In this document: positions 1 to 6,784 of the stretch, piece by piece
How positions within the stretch are numbered: the first letter of the stretch is position 1
Layout of the letters: the number at the start of each line of letters is the position of its first letter
Translations under genes and position numbers: made by a program
From: an uncultured Sphingobium sp.
GTDB lineage: Bacteria > Pseudomonadota > Alphaproteobacteria > Sphingomonadales > Sphingomonadaceae
Direction: 5' to 3'
Assembly (NCBI GenBank): GCA_913773715.1
Contig: CAJYHD010000482.1
Coordinates: 1-9,236 of the forward strand
Length of the DNA: 9,236 nucleotides
Notes under the pieces: generated by a model
What the model was told of the DNA's origin: nothing
Database searches by the model: none
The model's input: only the letters and a program-made list of their open reading frames with translations

Positions 1-1819
1 TATCTCCATGGCAGTGCTGCGGCTGTTCGCGACCGGCACGATCCTCGAAAACAACATCGTTCAGACGATCGCATCGGCGGCGGGCACGCTGTCGGCGATC
101 ATCTTCGTCCTCCCCGGCCTCGTCATCATCGGCTGGTGGCAGGGCTTCCCCTACTGGCTGTCGGCCTTCACCATCGCGACCGGCGGCATATTGGGCGTCA
201 TGTACTCGGTGCCGCTGCGCCGCGCGCTCGTCACCGGTTCCGACCTTCCCTATCCCGAAGGCGTGGCGGCGGCCGAAGTGCTGAAGGTCGGTGCGGGATC
301 GCGCGAGGGGCTGGAGGAGAACAAGCGCGGCTTGGCCGCGATCGTCGCGTCGGCGCTGGCGGCGGCGAGCTTCTCGATCATCGCGAAGACGAAGCTACTC
401 GCCGAGGAAGCCGCGACCTTCTTCAAGTTTGGCGCGGGCGCGACATCGGTATCGACCAGTTTCTCAATGGCGCTGATCGGCGTCGGCCACCTCGTCGGCC
501 TGTCGGTCGGCGTGGCGATGTTCGTCGGCCTGCTGCTCAGCTGGGTCGGCATCGTGCCGTATCTCACTTCGCCTCTGCCAGTGGGTGCGGACCTTGCCGA
601 CCTCGTTGGCACCACCTTCCGCATGAAGGCGCGTTTCATCGGTGCAGGCACGATCGGGGTCGCCGCGATCTGGACTCTGCTCAAGATCCTCGGCCCCATC
701 GTGAGCGGTATCCGCTCCGCTCTCGCCGCCAACGCGACACGGCGGGCTGGCAATGCCGGACTGTTGGAATTGACCGAGCGGGATCTGCCGATCGGCATCG
801 TCGGCGGCACCATTCTGGCCACGCTGATCCCGATCGGCGTACTGCTGTGGGTCTTCGCGCAGGGCGGCCCGATCGCCGCCAATCCTATCCCGGTCATCGG
901 CCTGACGCTCGCCTATGTGCTGGTCGCAGGGATCGTGATTGCGTCGGTGTGCGGCTATATGGCGGGCCTGATCGGCGCGTCCAACAGCCCGATTTCAGGC
1001 GTCGGCATCCTGGCCGTGCTGGGCGCGTCGCTGCTGCTCGCGGCCATCTATGGTTCGGGTCACAGCGACCCCAGCCAGACTCAGGCGCTGATCGCCTATG
1101 CGCTGTTCACTACCGCGATCGTGTTCGGTATCGCCACCATTTCCAACGACAATCTGCAAGATCTGAAGACCGGCCAGCTCGTCGGCGCGACACCGTGGAA
1201 GCAGCAGGTCGCGCTCGTGCTGGGCGTGGTGTTCGGGTCGCTGGTGATTCCGCCGGTGCTGGACCTGCTCAACAGCGCGTTCGGCTTTGCCGGCGCGAGT
1301 GGTGCGGGAGCCAACGCCCTACCCGCCCCGCAGGCCGCGCTCATTTCGGCGCTGGCGAAGGGTGTGCTGGGCGGTGATCTCGACTGGGGCCTGATCGGCA
1401 TCGGCGCGGGCATCGGCATGGTCGTCGTCGCACTGGACGAGACGCTGGGCCGCGCGGGCAGGCTGCGCCTGCCGCCGCTGGCCGTCGGCATGGGCATCTA
1501 CCTGCCGATGGCGCTGACGCTGCTGATCCCGGTAGGCGCCGTCATCGGCCATTTCTACAATCGCTGGTCGCTTCGCCAGAGCAACCCCGAGTTCGCCGAG
1601 CGCATGGGCGTGCTGATGGCGACCGGCTTCATCGTCGGCGAAAGCCTGTTCGGCGTCGCCTTCGCCGGGATCGTCGCGGGGACGGACAGCGACGCGCCGC
1701 TCGCGCTGGTCAGCGAAAGCCACTGGACAGTGCCGCTGTCGATCCTGGTGTTCGGTGGGGTGATCGCCGCGCTCTACGCCCGGCTGCGGCGCTGGTCGTC
1801 CGCCCCGCTCGCCGCTTAA
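1..1819 (+). CDS. OPT-family oligopeptide transporter, 5' end missing
   Basis: This is an inner-membrane transporter of the OPT (oligopeptide transporter) family, probably the bacterial branch that carries small peptides or metal chelates; the substrate cannot be read from sequence. Counting from the Met at base 8, 603 residues are visible, almost all hydrophobic Gly/Ala/Leu/Ile/Val stretches consistent with a dozen or more membrane helices. Family landmarks are ENNIVQTIASAAG near residues 15-27, SNDNLQDLKTGQLVGATP at about 379-396, and LPPLAVGMGIYLPM at about 488-501. The frame is open to the left edge (codons Ile-Ser precede the Met), and the first visible residues correspond to the region after the first helix of the family. 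The Met at 8 is therefore internal and roughly 50 residues are missing. The gene ends with TAA at 1817-1819 and converges on the receptor gene. Family assignment is firm; substrate is unknown. Confidence 0.9.
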   Translation, partial: ISMAVLRLFATGTILENNIVQTIASAAGTLSAIIFVLPGLVIIGWWQGFPYWLSAFTIATGGILGVMYSVPLRRALVTGSDLPYPEGVAAAEVLKVGAGSREGLEENKRGLAAIVASALAAASFSIIAKTKLLAEEAATFFKFGAGATSVSTSFSMALIGVGHLVGLSVGVAMFVGLLLSWVGIVPYLTSPLPVGADLADLVGTTFRMKARFIGAGTIGVAAIWTLLKILGPIVSGIRSALAANATRRAGNAGLLELTERDLPIGIVGGTILATLIPIGVLLWVFAQGGPIAANPIPVIGLTLAYVLVAGIVIASVCGYMAGLIGASNSPISGVGILAVLGASLLLAAIYGSGHSDPSQTQALIAYALFTTAIVFGIATISNDNLQDLKTGQLVGATPWKQQVALVLGVVFGSLVIPPVLDLLNSAFGFAGASGAGANALPAPQAALISALAKGVLGGDLDWGLIGIGAGIGMVVVALDETLGRAGRLRLPPLAVGMGIYLPMALTLLIPVGAVIGHFYNRWSLRQSNPEFAERMGVLMATGFIVGESLFGVAFAGIVAGTDSDAPLALVSESHWTVPLSILVFGGVIAALYARLRRWSSAPLAA

Positions 1820-1983
1820 CTTCGCATATTTCCCGTAAAAGGCGACAGGATGTTGCGGCGTCCTGATCCTATCGGGAAGTCAAGAACAGGACGTCAGAAT
1901 AGCGGGCATCGGCGCAATAGGACAGAAAAAGGGCGGAGGACCACCGGTCCCCCGCCCATTCCTTTTCACTCGAACGGTGTTGA
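1820..1983. other. Intergenic gap between convergent genes
   Basis: This 164-base gap separates the stop codons of the OPT transporter and the TonB receptor. No gene is supported in it. It holds the strong hairpin at 1931-1957, listed separately. It also holds a weaker set of alternative inverted repeats: CAGGA (1846-1850) can pair with TCCTG (1861-1865), and CGTCCTG (1859-1865) can instead pair with CAGGACG (1887-1893). Neither is followed by a T-run on the + strand, so they are not convincing terminators for the transporter gene. Confidence 0.6.
1926..1957 (-). terminator. Rho-independent terminator of the TonB receptor gene
   Basis: Arms 1931-1942 and 1946-1957 form a 12-base-pair GC-rich stem with a 3-base loop. 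Read on the minus strand, the only imperfect position is a G-U wobble. The stem is followed directly by five T (A-run at 1926-1930 on +). It lies 27 bases past the receptor stop. On the + strand the same position becomes an A-C mismatch and the downstream tract is only a broken T-run, so it should work mainly for the receptor, with possible weaker use by the OPT gene. Confidence 0.85.
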
Positions 1984-4737
1984 TCAGAAGGTGAAGCGGA
2001 TGCCGCCCGTGTAGCGGCGACCGAAGCGTTCCCATTCGATCGTCTGGTTGGTGATGCTCTTGGTCGGCGTACCAGCAGCGCTGAGCAGGCTGGCCGGATC
2101 GGCGAAGCGGCGGCCCGGATTGTTGAGCAGGTTCGACGCATCGAAATATATCTCGAAATTCTTCGTGATCGCATAGCGCGCCGAAAAGTCGAGTTCGTCG
2201 TCCGACGCCCAGTAGGTGTCGCCCGCATCGGCCAGCGTTCCTACGCTGTCGAGCCACTTGCTGCGGTTCTGATATTGCAGGCGAACCGACAGGCCATATT
2301 TTTCGTAATAGCCGCCGATATTGTACACGAAGTCGGACGTGCCCGGCAGGCGCATCTGGCGACCGTTGATATCCACCTTGCTGTTGTTGAGCGTGACATT
2401 CGCCGACACGCCGAAGCCGCCGAGGAAATCGGGCATACCCAGATCCTGCGTCCAGGGTTCAAGCTGCAACTGCGCTGCGGCCTCCATCCCGTAGATGCGT
2501 CCGGTGCCGCCGTTGACGAGGCCGCTGAAGATATAGCCCGACCGGTCGCGCCCGTCACTGTTGAGCGAGGGCGAGTTGAAGGTGCGGGTCGAGCTGTACA
2601 GCACGTCCTCGATCTTCTTGTAGAAGGTGCCGAGCATCAGATAGCCCTGCGGCCGGACATACCATTCGAAATAGGCGTCGACGCCATAGGCGCGCTCGGG
2701 CCGGATCGCCGGGTTGCCACCCGAGATGGTTTCGTTCGTGTCGTTGATGACGACGTTCGGGCGCAGCTGGTCATAGTCGGCGCGGGCCGCCCCGCTGTTG
2801 AACGACACGCGCAGCTTCTTCGTGTCGTCGAGGTTATAGTTGATATGCATGCTGGGGAACGCCATCGTCTGGCTTGCTTCGGCGACGACCAGACTCGACG
2901 TCGTGCCGATCGTACCGATTGCCCGACCGACATTCTTGATATGCTCGACGCGCACGCCGCCCACGACGGTGCCCCAGTCATAGCGGAACGTGCCCATCAG
3001 ATAGCCCGCCCAGACTTCTTCGCGGACGTTGTAGTTGTTGCCGCTGTTGGGCGTAAAGGCGAACGCATCCTGCGCGGCGCGCGATGCGGCGCGCATCTTG
3101 TCCTGATCGAAATAGCGGAAGGTGTAGCCCATCGGAATTTCGCCGAGGAACTTCTGGTCGAGCGAGAACTGGTTGTAATCGGTCGGCATGATCGTCGCGG
3201 CCTGCGCGGCGCTGAGCGTGATCTGATGCTCGTCGGCGATCTTGTTGCGACGGTCATACTGGATGCCGGCCTTCAGCGTAGCGTTTTCCAGTTCGCGCGC
3301 CAGCACGACTCGGCCGGTATAGGCCTTGGTCGTATCGACCGCGTCCAGCACGGAGAAGCCGGACAGCGGCTTGGTGAAGCTGTCGACCGCCGTCACCTGC
3401 GCACCTGCGGTGTAGCGCGTCGCTGCGCCGCTGCCCGTCTGGTTGGTGCGGAACAGCGTCAGGCGTGAATAATTGGGATCGCTGAAATCATAGGCGACGG
3501 TCGGGCGCAGGTTGCGCGTGGACGGGCTATCCCATGTCGCTTCACCCACCACCGATCGGTCATCCTTGGACTCGGTATAGTTGGCGACCCAGCTCAGCTT
3601 CCAGCCGTCGGCGATGTCGTGGCTGCCTTCCAGCGTATTGGTGAACACCGACTGGCGATAGGCGCGCAGCGTCGAACGCTGGCGGATGTCGATGCCGTAG
3701 ATCGTACCCTTCTGCGGCGTGTTGCCCGCGCAGATATCGGCATAGCCCGACGTCGTGTTGGCGGTGCTGGCGCCACAGGCCGCACTGCTATTCGACAGGT
3801 CGGCTTCACGATCGTCCAGGTCGAAACGATAATTGTCGCGCGCTTCGTCATCGGTAAAGATGGTGTAGATCGAGCGCAGCGAGATGAGGCTGCGATCGTC
3901 GGGCTTCCAGTCGAGGCGGCCCGACACCGACCAGTTCTTGCGCGTCAGGCGGTAGAGCTTGTTCTCCGCTTCATGCACCCAGAAGCGCGTGCCGTTGCCG
4001 GGGCGGGCATCGCGCGTCACCCGCTCATAGTCGTTTTCGAAATTGTCGGTGATCATGTTGCGTTCGTAATAGCTGCCCGACAGCAGCACACCGATTTCGC
4101 CGATGCCCGTCTGCCAGCGATCCGACACGACGAGGTTGGCCTCATATTCCTTGCGATCGCCCAGTTCGGCAAAGCCGAGGCCGCCCTTGCCCGCAAGGTG
4201 GAAGCCCGAATAGTCGAACGCAGACCGGGTGATGATGTTGACGTTGCCCGCGACGGTTTCGCCGGGCATGTCGGGGGTCACCGCCTTCGACACGATGATC
4301 TTGCCCGCGATCGCCGACGGGATCGAATCGAAGCGCGCGTCGCGGCCTTCGGGGCTGACGACGTTGACGCCGTCGAACGACAAAGTGGTCCAGCTCTTGG
4401 GCGCGCCGCGCAGGTTGATATAGCGGGCCTGGCCCTGGTCACGCTCGACGCTGATGCCGGGCAGGCGGCTCGCGGCCTGGGCAATATTCTGGTCGGGCAG
4501 GCGGCCTACGGAATCAGACGCGGCGACGGTGACCAGCGAGTCCGAGTTCTTCTGGATTTCAAGGGCGGCCGCTTCCGATTCCGCGATCGGGCGGGTGCCG
4601 GTGACGACGATGGATTCGGCCTCTGCCTCCGCTTCGCCGGGTGCCTGCGCGTGGGCGATCCCGGCGGGCGCGGCGACGCTGGCGAGCAGGCAAAGGATCA
4701 GGTCGCGGCGCGTGGACCGCTCGGAAATGACTGACAT
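1984..4737 (-). CDS. TonB-dependent outer-membrane receptor, phytase-linked
   Basis: This 917-residue TonB-dependent receptor is an outer-membrane beta-barrel that imports a substrate using energy from TonB/ExbBD. Residues 1-30 are a Sec signal peptide ending in AHA before Gln31. A TonB-box-like IVVTG lies at about 43-47. The plug domain spans about 60-175 (DSVGRLPDQN at 75-84, INLRGAP at 107-113, GNVNIITR at 164-171). The rest is barrel, ending in the classic aromatic C-terminus RFTF. The style fits the large TonB-Xanth-Caul receptor group. There is no N-terminal STN signalling domain, so it should not control an ECF sigma factor by surface signalling. Cys321 and Cys336 sit in a probable extracellular loop. 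The start is backed by a GGGGGA ribosome site about 5 bases upstream. It is divergent from a phytase gene and faces a Pho-box-like array, so I infer uptake of phytate or an inositol phosphate; siderophore or sugar uptake cannot be excluded. Confidence 0.93.
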   Translation of the reverse strand: MSVISERSTRRDLILCLLASVAAPAGIAHAQAPGEAEAEAESIVVTGTRPIAESEAAALEIQKNSDSLVTVAASDSVGRLPDQNIAQAASRLPGISVERDQGQARYINLRGAPKSWTTLSFDGVNVVSPEGRDARFDSIPSAIAGKIIVSKAVTPDMPGETVAGNVNIITRSAFDYSGFHLAGKGGLGFAELGDRKEYEANLVVSDRWQTGIGEIGVLLSGSYYERNMITDNFENDYERVTRDARPGNGTRFWVHEAENKLYRLTRKNWSVSGRLDWKPDDRSLISLRSIYTIFTDDEARDNYRFDLDDREADLSNSSAACGASTANTTSGYADICAGNTPQKGTIYGIDIRQRSTLRAYRQSVFTNTLEGSHDIADGWKLSWVANYTESKDDRSVVGEATWDSPSTRNLRPTVAYDFSDPNYSRLTLFRTNQTGSGAATRYTAGAQVTAVDSFTKPLSGFSVLDAVDTTKAYTGRVVLARELENATLKAGIQYDRRNKIADEHQITLSAAQAATIMPTDYNQFSLDQKFLGEIPMGYTFRYFDQDKMRAASRAAQDAFAFTPNSGNNYNVREEVWAGYLMGTFRYDWGTVVGGVRVEHIKNVGRAIGTIGTTSSLVVAEASQTMAFPSMHINYNLDDTKKLRVSFNSGAARADYDQLRPNVVINDTNETISGGNPAIRPERAYGVDAYFEWYVRPQGYLMLGTFYKKIEDVLYSSTRTFNSPSLNSDGRDRSGYIFSGLVNGGTGRIYGMEAAAQLQLEPWTQDLGMPDFLGGFGVSANVTLNNSKVDINGRQMRLPGTSDFVYNIGGYYEKYGLSVRLQYQNRSKWLDSVGTLADAGDTYWASDDELDFSARYAITKNFEIYFDASNLLNNPGRRFADPASLLSAAGTPTKSITNQTIEWERFGRRYTGGIRFTF

Positions 4738-4807
4738 GGATGTCCCCCGTAAAGACGCGCTCTGATGCGCGGTTGGGGGCCACTTAGGATCGCTGGCTTA
4801 CGGCGCG

Positions 4808-4836
4808 GTGACCCTTTAAAGTCTTATCGATGACAA
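4808..4836 (-). promoter_or_regulatory. Pho-box-like array facing the receptor gene
   Basis: On the minus strand there are three 7-base units separated by exactly 4 bases: TTGTCAT (4836-4830), AAGACTT (4825-4819) and GGGTCAC (4814-4808). The PhoB box is known as tandem CTGTCAT-like heptamers with 4-base spacers. The first and third units keep the GTCA core, while the middle unit is degenerate (G, C and final T only). The array ends about 70 bases before the receptor start codon. It is weaker than the array facing the phytase; its matched phase and orientation are the reason for calling it. Confidence 0.5.
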
Positions 4837-4859
4837 TCTTGCGCGCCAGAGCGTCATAT

Positions 4860-4888
4860 CTGTCATGGTTCCGTCATCATGTTGTCAT
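4860..4888 (+). promoter_or_regulatory. Pho-box-like array upstream of the phytase
   Basis: Three direct heptamers lie at exact 11-base period: CTGTCAT (4860-4866), CCGTCAT (4871-4877) and TTGTCAT (4882-4888), with 4-base spacers GGTT and CATG. This is the architecture of the PhoB box (CTGTCAT-type heptamers, 4-base spacer), and each unit carries the full GTCAT core. A fourth GTCAT at 4853-4857 is 9 bases upstream, out of phase. The array ends 40 bases before the phytase start codon. Control by the phosphate-starvation regulator PhoB is the natural inference for a phosphate-releasing enzyme. Confidence 0.75.
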
Positions 4889-4917
4889 CGCCCCCCGTCA
4901 GCAGAGCCGCGAACTTC

Positions 4918-4923
4918 AGGGGG
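4918..4923 (+). promoter_or_regulatory. Ribosome binding site fixing the phytase start
   Basis: AGGGGG followed by a 5-base spacer precedes the ATG at 4929. This site decides between that start and an in-frame ATG at 4830, which lies inside the opposing regulatory array and would bury the lipoprotein signal behind 33 extra residues. Confidence 0.75.
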
Positions 4924-4928
4924 CCATC

Positions 4929-5999
4929 ATGACGAAGACCATAACCGCGCTTGCGCTTGCTATGTTCGCGCTGGAAGGCTGCGCAACGACACCAGCCGAG
5001 TTACCGATCGCGACGCGCATCGCCAACGCCATGCCGGCAGCCTCCGTGACCGCGCGGGGCGAAACCGCGCCGGTCGGCACCGCCAATGCCGACGCGGCGG
5101 ACGATCCGGCGATCTGGCGCAACGCCGCCGATCCGCTGCAAAGCCTGATCGTCGGTACCGACAAGAAGGCGGGGCTGTATGTCTATGGCCTCGACGGCAA
5201 GGTCCGTGATTTCAACGATGCGGGCCGGGTCAACAATGTCGACCTGAAGGACAAGGTAGCGATCGGCGGCGCGGACGGCATCCTGGTCGCTGCGTCCGAC
5301 CGCAACGACATCGCCAACGCAAAGGTCGCGTTATTCCGGCTCGACCCGGTCACGGCCAAGTTGACCGCGCTGGGCAAGGTGGATGCGGGGCAAGGCGAGG
5401 CCTATGGCATCTGCCTTGGTCGCGACGAGGCGGGCCTCTCCGCCTTCGTCGTGATGAAGGACGGGACGATCAATCAGGTGGCGATCGACGCGTCGGGCGC
5501 AACGCCAACTGGCCGGATCGTGCGGACGATGAAGCTTGGCACCCAGGCGGAAGGCTGCGCCGTCGATGACCGCACGCATATCCTCTATGTGGCGGAAGAG
5601 GATGTCGCGCTCTGGCGCTTCGATGCGCGCGCGACGGGTTCGAAGACGCCGACCAAGATCGCCGACGTCGATGCGCGGCACATCGTCGCCGATGCCGAAG
5701 GGGTCGCGATTGCGCCGATCGGTGAAAAGGACGGCTATGTGCTGGTGTCGAGCCAGGGCGACAACGCCTATGTCGCCTATCGCCTGTCGGACGACAGCTA
5801 TGCCGGGCGCTTCCGCGTAGTGGATGGCCGGATCGGCGGATCGGAAGAGACAGACGGGATCGAGCTGATGCTGGGCGATTTCGGGCCGGATTATCCGGGC
5901 GGGCTGTTCGTGGCGCAGGACGGGCATAATGCTGCGGCGGCGCAGAATTTCAAGCTGGTCGCATGGGACGACATCGCAAAGGCGCTCGATCTGCGCTGA
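4929..5999 (+). CDS. Beta-propeller phytase, predicted lipoprotein
   Basis: This is a beta-propeller (BPP, alkaline, calcium-dependent) phytase, which hydrolyses myo-inositol hexakisphosphate to lower inositol phosphates and free phosphate (3-phytase type). The product has 356 residues. Residues 1-17 form a lipoprotein signal with lipobox LEGC and lipidated Cys18; Glu at -2 is atypical. The six-blade family pattern is visible in order: ADDPAIW (57-63), GTDKKAGLYVY (76-86), RVNNVD (100-105), ASDR (122-125), GEAYGIC (156-162), EGCAVDD (208-214), AEEDVALW (222-229), DAEGVAI (255-261), VSSQGDNAY (273-281), EETDGIE (306-312) and GLFVAQDGHN (325-334). These carry the Asp, Glu, Lys, Arg and Tyr residues that bind calcium and phosphate in the family. 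It is divergent from the TonB receptor and sits behind a Pho-box-like array, suggesting induction on phosphate starvation. Ala19 at +2 suits outer-membrane anchoring. No terminator is visible after the stop. Confidence 0.93.
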   Translation: MTKTITALALAMFALEGCATTPAELPIATRIANAMPAASVTARGETAPVGTANADAADDPAIWRNAADPLQSLIVGTDKKAGLYVYGLDGKVRDFNDAGRVNNVDLKDKVAIGGADGILVAASDRNDIANAKVALFRLDPVTAKLTALGKVDAGQGEAYGICLGRDEAGLSAFVVMKDGTINQVAIDASGATPTGRIVRTMKLGTQAEGCAVDDRTHILYVAEEDVALWRFDARATGSKTPTKIADVDARHIVADAEGVAIAPIGEKDGYVLVSSQGDNAYVAYRLSDDSYAGRFRVVDGRIGGSEETDGIELMLGDFGPDYPGGLFVAQDGHNAAAAQNFKLVAWDDIAKALDLR

Positions 6000-6103
6000 C
6001 CTTCGCCTCAAGCAAACAGAAAAGACATATCGCGCCCATTCCATTCACAACCAATTCAACCGGCCCGCGTTACGCCTTCATCAGATGAGATAGGAGAAAG
6101 GCG

Positions 6104-6784
6104 ATGACGGGCATCCGACATCGGTTCCTGGCAGCGATGGGATTGGCGAGCGCCCTCGCGCTGGGTGGTTGCTATGACGATGGCTACGGCTATGGCGGCG
6201 TGAGCGTGGGATCGGGCTATTATGGCAATGGGGGCTATTACGACCCCTATTATGGTCCGGGCTACTATCAGCCGGGGCTGTATACCGGCTGGTATGACGG
6301 CTTCTATTATCCCGGCAGCGGCTATTATGTCTATGATCGCGGCGGCCGGCGGCAGCGCTGGTCGGACAGCCAGCGTCGCTATTGGGAAGCGCGCCGCGCG
6401 GAACGCCGCGACGATCGCTGGGCGAATGGACGTCCCGGCTGGAACGGCGACCGCAATGGCTGGCGTGGCGACCGGGACGGTCGCTGGCGGGGCCGTGATC
6501 GCGATGGCCGCCCCGGCAACTGGACGCGACCCAATCCGACGTCTCCTCCAAATGGTGGAGTGACGACACCGGGAACGACCGATCCGGGTCGTGGTGGCTG
6601 GCGTGGTGGATGGCGCGGCAATGATGGTGCGCGTCCGACGCCGCAACCTGGCCTGCGCGATCCACAGGCAGGCCGCCCCGAACGCAGTTGGGGCAATCGC
6701 CAGTCGGGCGGTCCACGCATGGGACGCCCATCGGGACCGGCGGGCAATCGCGGCTTTTCCGCCCCCCGGAGGCAGCCTGACTGA
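6104..6784 (+). CDS. Tyr/Gly- and Arg/Gly-rich lipoprotein, function unknown
   Basis: I do not recognise a named family; this resembles hypothetical small lipoproteins seen in sphingomonads. The 226-residue product has a lipoprotein signal (residues 1-22, lipobox LGGC, Cys23). It then has three low-complexity zones. Residues 24-80 are Tyr/Gly-rich, with 18 Tyr in 57 residues, often as YY pairs set among G, P and D. Residues 79-137 hold 20 Arg, with repeats such as GDRNGWRGDRDGRW. From about 138 to the end it is rich in Pro, Gly, Arg and Thr with GRGGWRGGWRG. Lipidation suggests an envelope location; a structural, polyanion-binding or surface role is possible but unsupported by any domain. The start is well supported by AGGAGA at 6092-6097 with a 6-base spacer. 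Its TGA shares one base with the next ATG, so the two genes are probably translated together. The preceding 104 bases after the phytase show no clear promoter or terminator. Confidence 0.85.
   Translation: MTGIRHRFLAAMGLASALALGGCYDDGYGYGGVSVGSGYYGNGGYYDPYYGPGYYQPGLYTGWYDGFYYPGSGYYVYDRGGRRQRWSDSQRRYWEARRAERRDDRWANGRPGWNGDRNGWRGDRDGRWRGRDRDGRPGNWTRPNPTSPPNGGVTTPGTTDPGRGGWRGGWRGNDGARPTPQPGLRDPQAGRPERSWGNRQSGGPRMGRPSGPAGNRGFSAPRRQPD

Larger units (their letters stand above)
4738..4928. promoter_or_regulatory. Divergent promoter region, receptor / phytase
   Basis: These 191 bases lie between the start codons of the receptor (-) and the phytase (+), so both promoters must be here unless transcription reads in from elsewhere. 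The region contains two arrays of 7-base repeats at 11-base period, one per strand and about 23 bases apart, listed separately. It is noticeably richer in A/T in its middle (about 4815-4890) than the flanking genes. No convincing -10 hexamer was found at the expected distance from either array; PhoB-activated promoters usually lack a good -35, but a -10 would still be expected. Confidence 0.75.

Noticed and set aside
136..1377. 413-codon open frame overlapping the OPT transporter in another frame
   Set aside because: Arg/Gly-rich out-of-frame translation of a clear membrane transporter gene, with no recognisable domain.
2275..3468. 397-codon open frame on + inside the receptor gene
   Set aside because: Its product resembles no family and is composition-driven; the opposite strand encodes a full TonB receptor through the same bases.
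3619..4734. 371-codon open frame on + inside the receptor gene
   Set aside because: Antisense shadow of the receptor plug and early barrel; no ribosome site or family signal.
4851..4857. Fourth GTCAT unit (GCGTCAT) as part of the phytase Pho-box array
   Set aside because: It is 9 rather than 11 bases from the next unit, so it would lie off the helical phase of the array. It may still be a relic or a chance match.
4830..4928. Upstream in-frame start for the phytase (33 extra residues)
   Set aside because: The extra stretch covers the regulatory repeats, has no family match and hides the lipoprotein signal. The ATG at 4929 has AGGGGG at proper spacing.
6000..6103. Possible terminator or promoter between the phytase and the first lipoprotein
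   Set aside because: Only a tiny inverted repeat (TCATC-A-GATGA) was found, with no T-run, and no convincing -35/-10 pair. Whether the phytase is co-transcribed with the lipoproteins stays open.
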